Shown: positions 1 through 12,290 of the stretch, one piece after another | Layout: each line of letters starts with the position of its first letter | How positions within the stretch are numbered: the stretch's first letter is position 1 | Source of the DNA: Leptodontidium sp. MPI-SDFR-AT-0119 | Lineage: Eukaryota > Ascomycota > Leotiomycetes > Helotiales > Leptodontidiaceae | Assembly (NCBI GenBank): GCA_020726505.1 | Contig: JAHLEZ010000007.1 | Span: 2,542,001-2,606,000, forward strand | Length of the DNA stretch: 64,000 nucleotides | Reading direction: 5' to 3' | The notes under the pieces: model-generated | Databases searched by the model: none | Seen by the model: the letters and a program-made list of their open reading frames with translations, nothing else | Told to the model about the DNA's origin: nothing | Position numbers and translations under genes: made by a program

Positions 1-521
1 TGGCACAGAGCAACTTCTATTTTGGTGAGAATTTTAAAGGCTGATTACTGATCATGCCCGAAGTGTTGGGCCTGATAACATAATCGGGATAGAGTTTATT
101 TGTTATGAAAATGTGAGACAGTTTAACGTATGCTCTAAAAAAACTCTAATTCAGGCTCGTACCACTGTAACAGTCGCAATGAGGAGATCATGGCTTGGTG
201 GAGTTGTCGTGGCAGGGCACAGTGTAAGTATTAGTCACGAGACCCAAAGCAGTCAAGTGCTGAAGTTCATTATGCAGCCTCGAAATGCCAGCCCGAGTTA
301 GAACAGCGCAGCGATATTTATCCAAATTTGTTGGACGCCATTCAGCCCGATCGCATAACGGCAGAACAATTGCACCGCAACGACCGTAATTTGAGAGGAA
401 CACACTTGACAAGCTCTACTGGAGGTGCATGAGGTTTGTCACCGCCTAATTCTGCCATGTAGCTGTACATCAAAAGCGGTACAAGCTTTGGGTCATGCAC
501 TTCCGAACGTGGTGCTGGGGA

Positions 522-575
522 TTTGTCTCACCGCCTTGGGGCAGAACGTTCTGCCTCCTATGGCGGTGAGACAAA
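522..575. repeat. nested inverted repeat with perfect 16-bp palindrome
   Basis: The arms tttgtctcaccgcc (522-535) and ggcggtgagacaaa (562-575) are perfect reverse complements. The spacer contains a perfect palindrome, ggcagaacgttctgcc, at 540-555. A related half-copy (gtttgtcaccgcctaattctgcc, about 434-456) lies just upstream. It could be a small foldback/MITE remnant or a symmetric protein-binding site. It is too far from any gene to be assigned a role. Confidence 0.7.
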
Positions 576-1121
576 CTTTACCCCCTACACCTCCGTAAAT
601 TCCTAGGTGGACTGTATCAAGTTGTAACCAACTGCCCTTGATTTTTACCGTGCCAGAAGGCAACAAAGGCTTGAAGGAACGACCACAGCTATCTTCTCGT
701 AAGAGAGCACGACTAGAAAATGTTGAACGCGCCAGGATCGAACCAAGGACACGAGTGCTGTATCAAAGCATCTCTCCTCCCCAGCTAGCAACACTCCCAG
801 GAATGAGGCATGTCATCTGTCACCCTTCTCGTGCTATTCTGTTCAGCAAACTGAAGCGGGGCATGCGCCACTATCTGGTAGTACAGGCGACATTGGTGAG
901 CGGTTCAGTTGTTCACTAATCAGCCAGCTTCTTGAAGCGGGGGTAACGCGAGGCAGCATGCGCCGCTATCTAGTAGTACAGCCCGTCCGCCACTATCGTG
1001 CTCCATCGCTAGAGACGAAAACGGCAACATCAATCTTTCCGTTGGCGTTGTGCACACAAAGCTTAACTCTTGTGATGATCAGTCTCAACGATCTATCTAG
1101 GCGAAGGCATAGTGGTAATAG

Positions 1122-1130
1122 GTATATATA
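1122..1130 (+). promoter_or_regulatory. TATA-like box of alpha/beta hydrolase
   Basis: The sequence gtatatata lies about 110 bp upstream of the ATG at 1240 and is followed by a pyrimidine/A-rich leader ending in acgatcatcatg. Position and composition fit a fungal core promoter. No expression evidence is available. Confidence 0.35.
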
Positions 1131-1239
1131 CAGAGATCTCCGGGGCAATGCGATCCTTCTACCAGCCAGCACACTCTACAGCAGCATCTAAACACAACTA
1201 CCTTATTTCAGACAACGAACCAACGCCAAAACGATCATC

Positions 1240-2097
1240 ATGATGACCCCACAAACATCAGAGACCAAGTTTACAACCGTTGATGGCGTGAAGATTGCCT
1301 ACCGGCGGTATGGAAAGGCAAACAGCTTTCCATTGCTCTACCTCAACCATCTCCGAGGCTCGATGGATACTCTCGACCCTCTCCTTTTCGGCGCCATTGC
1401 GAAGAATAGAGAAGTCATCGTCTTTGACAGCTTCGGTATCGGCCACAGCGAGGGCACAGTTCCTGACTCTGTCAAGACCATGGCTGCCATCGCTGCCAAA
1501 TTCCTAACAGCCATCAATGTCAGCGTAACTGATGTCATTGGTTTCTCCATGGGAGGCGCTGTCGCCCAAACTTTGGCCTGGGAATATCCCAAGATGGTAC
1601 ACAAGTTGATTCTGGCTGGGACACAATCTGGGATTGGCGAGGCAGTGGTTTTGCCACCACGGGAGGTACTCGAAAGCGCCGGTGCAAACAATGATCAGCC
1701 ACCAACCAAAGAGGACATGTTGTATCTGTTTTTCTACCCATCAGAGTCCAGTCGGGCGCTTGGGGAAAAGTGGTGGGAGAGGATTCACGAGCGAAAGGTT
1801 GAAGGAGAAGACCGGAAGGCCTATCTCGTTGGGCAGGGGGCACAATCACAGCTCGCTGCTATTTTCTCATTCACTATGGACACTGCCAATTTCGAGCGGC
1901 TCAACGATATCAAGGCCCCAACTTTGGTCACAAATGGTCATAGTGACATAATGTCACCCACCCCAAATAGTTTTGTGCTGCAGCAGAAGATCCCGAACGC
2001 GCAGCTAATTATTTATCCTGATGCTGGACACGGGCACCTCTTCCAGGTGCCAGAGCTGTACGCAAAGCACCTTGAACTCTTCTTATCAGATGAGTAG
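1240..2097 (+). CDS. alpha/beta hydrolase (285 aa)
   Basis: Single-exon alpha/beta-hydrolase-fold enzyme of the epoxide hydrolase/haloalkane dehalogenase/lactonase type, probably cytosolic. The N-terminus has the usual 'TVDGVKIAYRRYG' first strand. An oxyanion-type motif (NHLRGS) is near residue 36 and the nucleophile elbow is GFSMGG (Ser103). The acid is most likely Asp236 (GHSDIMSP) and the catalytic His264 lies in DAGHGH. The length is typical for the family and no signal peptide is visible. ATG 1240 is immediately followed by a second ATG, so initiation could be one codon later. The frame is intact and its base composition is unlike the AT-rich blocks to its right. Substrate is unknown; the neighbouring MDR reductase may or may not be related. 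Confidence 0.9.
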   Translation: MMTPQTSETKFTTVDGVKIAYRRYGKANSFPLLYLNHLRGSMDTLDPLLFGAIAKNREVIVFDSFGIGHSEGTVPDSVKTMAAIAAKFLTAINVSVTDVIGFSMGGAVAQTLAWEYPKMVHKLILAGTQSGIGEAVVLPPREVLESAGANNDQPPTKEDMLYLFFYPSESSRALGEKWWERIHERKVEGEDRKAYLVGQGAQSQLAAIFSFTMDTANFERLNDIKAPTLVTNGHSDIMSPTPNSFVLQQKIPNAQLIIYPDAGHGHLFQVPELYAKHLELFLSDE

Positions 2098-2343
2098 GCA
2101 TTCAACTGCCACCATAGATACTGCATGATTTTCTGAACTATAAGACAGGACTGTGTTTTGCTAGAGTATCACAATTCTGTCTTTATGTAGTAACTTGACA
2201 TTAAATAAAGAAGAGCTTATTATGGCGAACGCCAGAACTTCGTGTTACTGCACTTTCTTAATTATAATGGTGCCTCGAAGCTCAAGTAGTATCTATAGGT
2301 GCTAAACAAGCAGTAGTAGAGGCCTACTTCCCTAATACACATT

Positions 2344-2877
2344 ATATACATATACTATCCTTCACATTTAATAATCCATAGTACCTCTTAATACTTGAGG
2401 GCACGCATTTACTATAACGACTTTGCCGTCTAAAGGCAGACGTTATAGAAACCTACGCCGCCTCTGCCTTTTCGACGATCGGGGCATCGGTTAGAGGATG
2501 ATTGCTGCGTGGTGGGAATTCGATTTGTGTAATTGCCGATTATGCAAGTCCTTACAACACGGCTCAAGTGTGGCAGGCGACATTAGTGAGCGGTAACTGC
2601 CGAAGAATGTTTTGTTAGTTTAGTTGTTTACTAATTAGTAAGCTTTCGCAGACCGGAATTTACTACTAACTAAAAACAAGGCTTAAAACTCTAATTTATG
2701 GCTTCGAGCGATATATGTACTAAGCCGTATTTGTATTCTCCTACCGGCACATCTATTACTCCGAACTCATTATCGTTAATAAGAAAAAAAACTTAAGTAC
2801 AGTCGATGTCTGTGCCGCAAGTCTACTGTCGACGACAGAAGACATCATCACACAGCATACTTGTCACAATGAAAGCG
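2344..2877 (+). repeat. duplicated promoter block, copy A
   Basis: The sequence from tatacatatactatccttca through the start ATGAAAGC is repeated at 19681-20149. Copy A has about 65 bp (near 2477-2541) that copy B lacks. Compared with copy B it carries several C-to-T type differences (for example cttaatacttgagg versus cttagtacctgggg), consistent with RIP. It ends exactly at the first codons of the MDR gene. A shorter third match begins near 884. Confidence 0.85.
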
Positions 2878-3950
2878 CTTGTCGCCAACCGCGGGATTCT
2901 AATTCGATCTGCTAACCTCCTGGCGGGAAAGTCGATCGGAAAGGGTGTCAAGGTCGAGGATATCTCTAAACCCACCATCTCAGAGAAGGAGATTCTGGTC
3001 AAGGTTCACGCGACAGCCCTTAATCCAATCGACGTCAAATTCATCGACTTCATCGCTCCCTCGGGTAGTCTTCTCGGCTGCGACTTTGCTGGTGTGGTCG
3101 CCGACGTTGTGGCTGACAGTGCTGCATCGCGAGTGTGGAAGATTGGCGACCGGGTGGCTGGGTTTGTGCAAGGTGGCGTGAGCCAAGAACGTGGCGCATT
3201 TGCCGAGTATGTCAAGGCGGAGGAGGATCTTGTCTGGAGAATTCCCGCAGGAGTGAGCGACGAAGCAGCGTCCACATATGGCGTCCCAGCAGTTACGGCG
3301 ATGCAGGCCTTAAATCTGCATCTGAACATCCCCTGGGCTGAAGAGGTGGACAAGGAGGCAAAGTTGACACAGGCTCCTCAATCTTCATCTATGCCGGGTC
3401 AACTGCCGTTGGCCTTTTCGCCATCCAAATCGCCAAGAAAGCGGGCTGCACCGTCGTTGCCACGGCATCACCACACTCCTTCGACCTCGTCAAGAGCTAC
3501 GGCGCGGACCATGTCTTCGACTACCGTTCACCTACCGCAGCCAAGGACATAAAGAAAGCGTTCCCTACTATATCGCGGGCCTTGGACTGTTTTTCTGAAG
3601 GCAATTCGTTCAAGTTCTGTACCGAGATCATTCAAGGCAACGGTGATAAAGTCATAACGCTGCTTGAGACCAAGACAAAGGTGCCCGGGGTCAAATCTCA
3701 GATGATCATGTCCTTCCAGCTACTGGGCCTAGAGTTCGCTTGGCTACCGCCCATTGGCCCCAAGTATCCCGTTTCTCCTCCAGAACGCGCAGCCCTTGCA
3801 CGCTTTTACCGCTATTTACCCAGCCTCGCGATAGAATTGAAACCCCCCCCTCTTACTGTGCTGAACGGTGGATTTGACGACATTATAGAGGGACTGGACA
3901 GACTTCGCGGAGGCAAAGTGTCGGGCTCCAAGCTTGTGGTCAAGTTATAG
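2869..3950 (+). pseudogene. MDR enoyl reductase-like, single-base frameshift
   Basis: Zinc-independent medium-chain dehydrogenase/reductase of the trans-acting enoyl reductase/quinone oxidoreductase type, NADPH-dependent in the family. The natural start is ATG 2869 (MKALVAN). The N-terminal GroES-like half shows ATALNPIDVKF and GCDFAGVV, and runs to about 3375. The reading frame then shifts. From 3381 the second frame encodes IFIYAGSTAVGLFAIQIAKK (Rossmann strand and cofactor loop) and continues without interruption to the stop at 3950. The join at about 3371-3380 (acacaggctcctcaatc) lacks one base compared with the expected A-S-S-I-F. No intron of plausible size fits. The gene is therefore broken, or the assembly has a one-base error. 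Reunited, the halves make about 360 aa, the usual family length. Confidence 0.8.
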
Positions 3951-5110
3951 AATCGGTCAAGCAATTGTGATGAGTACGTTTGTGATGGAGTTCTCCATTG
4001 TTTGTATCATTGAGATAGATAATCACCATAATACTTTCAGTCAGTTGGCGCTTCGCCCTATTAACCAGTACTTGAAAATGTTGCACAACCTCTCCTTCCA
4101 CTGCCTGACTCAACTAGTCTTAAGTTTCCTCCAGCAAGGAGACGACGGGAAACAACACATGGGGTAGTTTCATTTCTCAGGTGTGCGTTCGTGACGTAGC
4201 TGATCCACCAGTTCTCACTAATGGTGATGCGAGTGGTTGAACACTGAGTCAATGCCTAGGGGAGTGATACTTACTTAGGGTTTCCGATAGTAAGACCGTT
4301 AGCGTACCGCTGCGGTAAAACTGTACTACACCTGTAAAAGTACTTGTGCTAGATTAAGTGGATCGGGGTGCCCGCAACTGGAGTGTGAAAACGAGATACG
4401 CATTATGGTTTTCGTTATTAATCTTTATAAATAATTATCAATAATAAAGGGAATTATAAATTATAGCGAAAGTGCATATATTATATAAATGGTTAAAAGA
4501 TGTGCATTATAGTTTATACGCAAAGCAACGTTTTAGGCTTAGCGCAATTTGATGATCGACCAAGAGTGGGGCTTACCGTTTCAATGTGTTACTAGTGTTA
4601 AACAATGGGGATTGGGGATTAATGGTACACCATATGACGTAGTCACGTGGCTCACAAGCATATGGATTAATCGGGGGCATGGTAGCGGTTGCTTGCATAA
4701 GAGTTCGGAAAAAAAAAACATCACAAATAGCAAGAACGAAATTTTAAAATTAAATAACGAAGACCATATTTAGTAGTCCTTTTTTTTGGCTAGTTAAGAA
4801 ATTTAAGCTTGTGCATATTGATTAGTGTAATATAGGTACTATGGCGATATCGTGGTCTTTAGTAATAACATGGCTAAATAATATTCGCGAGTACGTTATA
4901 TATCTTAGCGATTACTTTAAAAAAGCACTTGTTTACGTCGACTTCGTAAAAGACCAGCCGATGCTAAAGCCGCTAATCTAGATTATAATGGCGGTTATAA
5001 GTGTTTTTTACTGCTAAGTTTTAGAATACCTTAGATGTTAGCGTTGTTATATAAGTTATTATAATTATCTAAAGCGATTTTAAAACAATAATAAAAATGG
5101 TATAATCCAC
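3951..5110. other. intergenic, increasingly AT-rich
   Basis: Ordinary composition up to about 4390, then increasingly AT-rich with frequent TpA, marking the left edge of the RIP island. Short open frames at 3934-4167 and 4549-4773 show no recognisable protein features. I see no RNA gene. Confidence 0.4.
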
Positions 5111-5270
5111 TGTGACGACCGGAGGCTAGCAAAGCAAGGTGGCGGTATATGCTTAGAATTCTAAGGTGAAGAGCTCGAAAGGAGGAGCTCTGAACTAATA
5201 TACAGGTTGTAGGTCATGTGATGCGGCCGTATTAGCCTCAGGAATTAAGCGCCAGGTCAGAACCGTAACA
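5111..5270. repeat. solo LTR (160 bp), target duplication TCCAC
   Basis: The element begins tgtgacgaccgg and ends ccgtaaca (TG..CA). It is flanked directly by tccac at 5106-5110 and tccac at 5271-5275. Terminal sequences of this kind are typical of fungal LTR elements with TGT.ACG...CGTAACA ends, often Gypsy type. No second copy lies nearby, so this is a recombined solo LTR or a very small element. Confidence 0.8.
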
Positions 5271-5607
5271 TCCACGGTAATAAGAATTCAATAAAATACT
5301 ATTACGCTTTAGTAGATTGCTATATTGAGCTAGGAGATTAATTAGATAATAAAGAAAGTCGCCGAGACTAAAAGAATAATAACTAAACTCTTATAAGAAA
5401 TAAATAACATAGCTAAAGCGACGAACGATATTGCAAAAGTGATTTAGTCTACGTTGTTTTCCAAGGCTTTATATACGTTAGTATTGAATAATAATTCCAT
5501 GCCTCTTAGTAAATTAATTATAATATTTATTAAAATATTATTATTTATTTAAGCGCAACGTGAAATTATCGTGAAGATTATAAATACATTTATTATCGAG
5601 AGCCTTC

Positions 5608-5909
5608 TGTTACGGCTGGCCAGAGGTTGATACGGCGAGTTGACTCTAGCTTTGTATTTAGGCCTCTAGCTACGCTCAGAATCGAGAAGAAAAGACAAGG
5701 AGGAAAGGAGAGCTCTCCGTAAGGGAGGGCTCGAGTATATATACATGAAGGACCCTCCTAATAGGGCCTAGCGTAGTCGAGTGCCATTCACGTCAACATG
5801 TCGCAGGCTCGCCACCCAGTCTTCCCTATTAGGCTTAGCGCCGTCGCATAGCCAGCGATGCTACGAGCCCGTGTCGGTTAGAATACGAGGCGCATCGTAA
5901 GTCGTAACA
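5608..5909. repeat. solo LTR (302 bp), target duplication CCTTC
   Basis: It starts tgttacggctgg and ends gtcgtaaca, with ccttc on both sides (5603-5607 and 5910-5914). It contains a TATA-like stretch (gagtatatatacatg, about 5733-5747). The complete Copia element begins only 11 bp further right, so two independent insertions lie side by side. Confidence 0.85.
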
Positions 5910-5920
5910 CCTTCGGGCTA

Positions 5921-6178
5921 TGTTGGTCCACAGGTCCCTGCATAAGCATACTTCGGTCTGGAAAAGGGGGTGTGGGTCAAATTCAAGGGTCAGAGCCTAG
6001 CCGGACTTGGTTTCGGTGGAGATTCGGTGGGGTTTCGTAGTATATAGTCTGGCTCTCCTCGCACTCTCTTAGAAAATACACAGATTTTTGAACCAACTAT
6101 TTATTACTCTGTCACTATACTCGCATTAGAATATATTTATACATGCGACGTGGTATATAAACCGGTATTATATCGACA
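5921..6178 (+). repeat. Copia 5' LTR
   Basis: 258 bp, tgttggtccacagg...tatcgaca. It matches the 3' LTR at 13215 closely, and the differences are mostly C/T and G/A, as RIP would produce. The primer-binding site after it (about 6179-6198) is not recognisable as a tRNA complement, perhaps because of RIP. Confidence 0.92.
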
Positions 6179-6229
6179 CTAATTAGTAGCAAGCTTATAT
6201 CGTTAACCTTACTACAGACAAAAAAGGTC

Positions 6230-9200
6230 TCAGGCTATAAAGCGAATTCTAGGCTTTAACTTAAGAAGTACTTAATTATATTTTCCTTAAAGGGCATTTT
6301 ACCTTTTCTAGATCGTGGAGGGAAGGCAACTTCTCTCTTAAGACTCGACTAGGACTATCGCACGTCAGAAAAGAGCTATTATAACACAACAGTCACTCTA
6401 CGAAGATTATTAAGTTAATATCCTTGAATCTAGAACTTTAGACCTTCGAGAAACTTATCCGGGAACCTACCAGATCACTTATAAATCGTATCTAATATAA
6501 TAGCGGATATTTTAGACTATACCCTAGAGCTAAAATTAACTCCGGAAATCATTAATATCACAGTTACACTTAAGGAGAGAGTAAATCTTAATTTAGATTT
6601 CCTAGTAAACGTAATAGTATATTTACAGAAGTTTAAGGAGGACTTTTATAATAGACACTTTAAGGGAGAGTTCCTTTTCTAAGACTTTTAGGAGTACTTT
6701 AAGGGTTAGACGGCAAATGAGTTTAAGTTAATTAAGACAGCGGAACGTACGTGTCTTAAGGACGACTTATAAGCCTTTGGCGTATTTGTACGACGTACTA
6801 AGGGAACGAGGACGATAGATACTCTAGCAGAAACAGTACAAGCTAAGGAAAATCTGTGGCTAAAGGACTAAATAGAAATGTAAATTCGGAACTACCTCGA
6901 ATTAGTACCGAATCACATCCGGGAATTACTTTCTCGACTACTACTACTATTCCTAATAATACTTTAATAAAATTAACCCCTGATGTCTCTACAACACTAA
7001 CTAGAGGTAGTTATCTATTCCGTGGAGGAAGACACTCCTTCGAAAGGGTCAGGAGTAAAGCTTATAAAGACAATTTAGCTATTAAGATCACTTAAGATCT
7101 CCCTTACTAAAGGAGATAAGGTCAAGGATCTATATAGTATAACCCCCCTACTTATAGTCTTAAAGAAGGAATTCTCATTTACTTTTAAAAGAGATCCCTT
7201 AAGTAATTTCTACTCGTAGAGATTAAATAACCACGCGTTACTAAATCTCACATTAATACTAGTAATATACCCACGGGACAAGTTATTACTACTATTTAAA
7301 GTTCCTAGGACTACTAGACTATATACGGAACCGATTCGGCCGTTATAATATATTATAAATCTATTAACCTTAGACTAAGCAAAATCGTTAGTAAACCTTA
7401 CTAAGATATACACTAAGGAGCTCTAATACAGCGGAGACAAAGACTACTTAAATAAGAAGCTCTACATTTTCGCCGACTTATATTAAAAAGCATTAATTAA
7501 AACTAAAGTCTAGAACCGAGCTTTTTCGTTAATACTACGAGACGGAGCTAGTTCGTACTATTACTAGTACCTTTAGAATAAGGGGTACTTATTTAATAAG
7601 CTTATTAAGACAACTCGCGAACACTTTAAGACGGAGGAGAGAGCTAATAAGTTCCTTAGCCGGTAGTTTAGTTTAACTTTCTCGTTATTTTAGGAGGAGC
7701 CTCACTAGACGGGAAAACTAATACTAACCTAATTAGAGAACTTCGCCAAGGAATTACAGAGTATTTAGCTTAGCCTAAAAGATAATAATATATAGAATAA
7801 TAAGACGCTCCGTAATAAGCTCGTACAAGGAGTATTAGGGAACCCCCTCTTTAAGATAGCCTTATTTTAGGCACCTTTTACCTTCCTTACGTTAATAAAT
7901 AATCTTCACTCCGCCGTCGGCGTTAAGGTAACTTATAACTCGGGATTAAAGGTAAGTAAGTACTTTAGATCACATATAAATCGCCACTAATCTTATGTTG
8001 TAAATAAGACGGCTTATTACTCTAATTACAGGATGAAATTTTTAAGTAGAAACAAATGCAGAAACAAATTCTAGCTTATGCTAGGCTATATAGGCTATAT
8101 TATTTATAAAAAGATAGATTATTATAGTAGTCGTTACTTAAACAAAAAGTAGGTAGCGTCTAAGGTAAGATACTTCGCGGCGCGTAAGGCCGAAGAAGTG
8201 AAAGCCACGGATAAGACCTTTAGGAGCTACTTAGCTTATATTAAGGGAATTAACCTTAATTCGGACTAGAACCGGACTTTATTTGGACACTATTCGGGAA
8301 ACTACTAAGATGCAGATTTAAACACTTCAATAGATATTAACGACTCTTTAGAGGGTTCCGACGACAATAATAGTAATAACACCACAAACTTCACGACTAT
8401 ATTTATAGTATGTAAGGCATAATATAATACACGAGAAGTCATAAGGCAACTTAAGGAGAGGAAGGCTACTTATATCTTAGAAAGTAAAATCAAGAGACCC
8501 GCTCTAAGTAAGGCCTATATAACGCAATAAATAGACAGATTCTTCTAAGGCCTATTAATTAACACAGGGGCATTTAATAAAAACATAAGAGGAATTAACT
8601 AGTTACAGGTATTATAGCGAATTTAAGATGTCAAGTTTAACACTAACTAGGCGGGCTAGAGCCGGATTATATTCAGTGCCGGTTCGCGACCGTCTCTAGG
8701 GGTTACTACAGTCAATACTCCGGCTAAAGAAATAGACTTCTAAATCGTAGACGTAAATATCTTATTTCTAGTTTGTTTATAATAACTAAATACACTAAAT
8801 ACACAGTATAATAACCTACGCAACGTTTTAATTCAGGGCGACAAGAAGCACTTAATTATACGGAAGTATAAGCATTTATAGCTACTTTTGGATTAATATC
8901 GTCAATTACTAGACACTTCTACCGGAATAATAAATATATATTACCTAACTAAACTAAAAATACGTCGGCTTTATAGGCGTTTCGGACACCCTTCAGTAAG
9001 ACGTCTATAACACCTGCTAAATCAAGCTGGCTATAAGCATAACTCGGAAGTTATGTTAAGGGTCAAAGAGATGTGTAAGTATTACTAGAAACACGCAGAT
9101 GCTCCACATAAGTTCCGCTTTAAGTTACAAGACGACGTCGACTTTAATTATACAGTTTACGTTAATATCGTAATATTTAAAGAATAATATGCCCTCCACA

Positions 9201-11731
9201 TAGTAAATAAAGTAACGGGTTTTAATATAGCGAAACTACTCCGAAAGGCCCCTAGTTCGGCTATAGCTCGGGCTACCTTTAACGCATTTAAGTCAGTATA
9301 AATTAACATATACCTTAGACTTCCGGATTTTGTTATATACGATTATAACATTAATTTTAATTCTAAGGAGTTTCGGAGTGTACTTAGATCTGTGGGTAGT
9401 ACCCTTAAGCTAGTACTTATTAAGGCACACTATTTAATTAGTAAAGTTAAGCGATATTACCGCCTACTACGCCGTGCTTACGAAATTATCTCTAAAGAGC
9501 ACCCTAAGTTAAGCGACGAAGACCGACTATAAATGGCAGTAAAAGTAATAAATAATATAGTTAGACTTAATAGGCTTATCTTTACACTACTTGTTTTCGG
9601 CGTATACCTTAGAATAATAGAGTTAGACCCCCTAAATCCGTTAGTCGAGTAACGTGCGGCTATAATTAAAAAAGTTATAAAGGAGATATAGAAAATCTAT
9701 ACTACGTGTAAAGTTAACGATACGTTAGTTACACGAAACGGCCCTAGAACTACTTATATTCACAGTTTCTATTTTAATAATTAAGTTCTAGTATATTAAG
9801 AGGGTAAAGAATAGACAAGACCTTACGATTTCTTGGGTATTAAGGGAGAATTATATAAGATTAACATAGGAAATAAGAGAATACGTACGTTCTAATCGAC
9901 TATAGTTTGTTCCTTTAAGACAAATACCTTTAGTATTAAATAATAAAAAGAAAACTTACTAAAGGATATTTATAAGTAATATTTAGGATCCCTAATTAGA
10001 AACACTACCGAAATAACACCGAATCTACCCCGAATCACTATTTAAATTCCATTTACGAAACACCTCTTAGATTTACTAACTATTAATAACGATTATAATA
10101 CTAAAGTATTTCTAACTAAGGAGACAAGGGATTAAGAGCTATTTATTAAATTTCGTGCTAAAGGGAAGATTATAGCGCTTAGGCCGTTATTCTAGTAGTC
10201 CTAAAGGACAAAATATAAAGTACTTATTAAAAGGGGTGTTTTTGTACTTATTTATAAGGACGACCTTAAAGTGAGAGGCCACCGCATCTTTAAGTCAAGA
10301 ATAATAGACGAAGTCAAAGGCAAGGAGACGTTAACTTTATATAAGAAGTTAAGACTAGTAATTTAGTACTTTAATAACAAAGGGAAGAGAGAAATATTAA
10401 CTCAGTCTCTAATAATTTAACGGTCTAACTAGCGGTTACTCATTTTCTTAGCTACTGCCGTCAAGTACTTAAATCGCCTCTAAAACTAGTTTAAATCCTA
10501 TTTAGCTATTAGGGACATTACTTAAGCCTACGTCTAGGCAAAGACAAGGCTTCTCCGAGACATATTTACATGGCCACCGGAAGAGATCGTAGGAGATTTC
10601 CCTCCTGGCACAATATTTATAGTAGTACTACTATTATATAATATACCTAAGTCTAGAAACTATTAATTTAATATATATTATAAACATTATATAGGGAACT
10701 TACAAATAGAGACATTAATATACGACTTATATTTACTAATTAGTACTAAAGAAAGCTATGACTTTAGAGTTATAGGAATATAGACAAACGACACGTTAAT
10801 TCTAGGAAATAAGGACTTCTTAATAAAAGAGTAAAATGAGATTACTAAGGCCAGTTTTCTAACGAAGCCGATATAGATATTACTCCTTACTAAAACTATT
10901 ACGTTTAATAGGTACACTATTACTATAGACAGGGACAACCTCTATATATCTTAGAAGGGTCAGGGAGTAAGGCTAGAGCTAGTTAACGCAAGGAAAGAGG
11001 ACTATAAGAAGGCTTATAGAGAGTAACGAGCTCGTGCGGCTTACCTTACCACTATATATTAGCCGGAAGTAACATTTGACCTCTTAGTCGCAGCGTAACA
11101 CTAAGATTCGACGGAAGACGATATTAAGGCTTTAAACTTACGCCTTAAATAGCAAATAAATAACCTAAAGAAAGGACTTTAATACGTACTAGTTAACTTA
11201 CAGTCTACGAAGGTCTACGTTTTTATAAACGGTTCTTTTATTAATAATAAAGACTTAAGTTCACAAATAGGTTTCGTACTAGTAATTAGTGCCGAAACAG
11301 TAGGGAATACGTAATTTACCTTAACCGGTAATATCGTATATACTAGCTCAATAAAATATAAGAAAGTAACTCGTGTAGTGCTTATATTAAAGTTATATAC
11401 TATAGTAGCTAGCATTAATATATTAATCTCCCTAAGTATTACTATTAATATAGTAACTAACAAGCTTAGTATTTCACGTCTTCTTATTATTATTTGCACG
11501 GATTCTTTGTCCCTTTATAAGTGTATTATTAAGCTCAGGACGACAAAAGAGAAGCGCCTAATAATCGATATTATAGTTATTCGTTAATTATATAAGCGTA
11601 GAGAGCTAACAGAGGTTTAATGAATTAATAGCGCTAATAATCTTGCTGACGCTATAACAAAGAGTGCTCCGAATAAGGCTCTTCGGGATTTTATTGACAC
11701 TAATATCTTCACTGTCAAAATAAAGGGTTAA
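6230..11731 (+). pseudogene. Copia gag-pol remnant
   Basis: Conceptual translation through many stops shows the whole polyprotein. Gag has a degraded zinc knuckle near 8060-8130. The GAG-pre-integrase motif reads RRFGHPSVRR at about 8970-9005. The integrase core follows around 9150-9780. Reverse transcriptase includes GHRIFKSRI and DEVKGK (about 10278-10325), DITQAYVQSKT (about 10514-10545) and the catalytic box, now TND where Copia elements have TDD (about 10787). RNase H includes TDS.SLYKCI and EKRLIIDI (about 11500-11580) and a terminal NPADAITK-like motif near 11645. Stops replace Gln/Trp codons throughout. No frame longer than about 95 aa survives on this strand, so it cannot move on its own. 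Confidence 0.88.
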
Positions 11732-12290
11732 GTTTAACGGTTAACCGGAGTTGATTCGAACCAGTAACAGAGGGGTTTCTTACACTCGTTAATTTTTTTT
11801 TAGTATATTTCCTTATAACACTTATTTTATTAATTTATCACTTGCGATTATTTTTATATTTAGTTAATTTACAAAGTTAGAAACACACTTAATTTGGTTC
11901 TAAATACCCTCTAATTTAAAGCACTAACGGGCGGCCTTACGACGACACTTTAATAAGGACAAACTGCCGGTTTTATTATAAGGGACTACTCTTATATAAT
12001 AGTATAAAGAAAGTGCCGCTACAAAGAACCTATTACGAAGCCAATCCGAAATAAGGCCGAATCCCCTACTTATAGATATCTAGAAGAGGTTCCTCGTCCT
12101 CTTCCTCCGCGCTATAGCGGCGACTTTAGTAGAGACGCTTAGTGGGAGTATCGTCCTCACCGCCGTCCTCCTTACTACGCTTAGTAGCGGCAAAGGAGAC
12201 GACGGTGAGGAGCCGGTTTAAGACTAGCACTGTCTCTTACGGTAAAGCGTTAATACTTAGGAGTCTCAGTATCAAAAAGGGATAAGGGGG

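Larger units (their letters stand above)
1..1239. other. intergenic, repeat-bearing left end
   Basis: I see no convincing gene here; the short open frames have no recognisable protein character. The stretch holds a nested inverted repeat at 522-575 (listed separately). A 26-bp direct repeat (about 860-885 and 957-982, near 'gcgccactatctggtagta') is also present. A fragment beginning near 884 matches part of the promoter block repeated at 2344 and 19681. The last ~110 bp form the promoter of the hydrolase at 1240. Confidence 0.5.

Noticed and set aside
720..790. tRNA-like box B (ggttcgatcctgg on the minus strand)
   Set aside because: No matching acceptor, D or anticodon arms; the T-stem is mostly wobble pairs with one mismatch. 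At most a fragment of a tRNA-derived sequence.
1338..1691. 117-aa minus-strand ORF
   Set aside because: Antisense shadow of the alpha/beta hydrolase.
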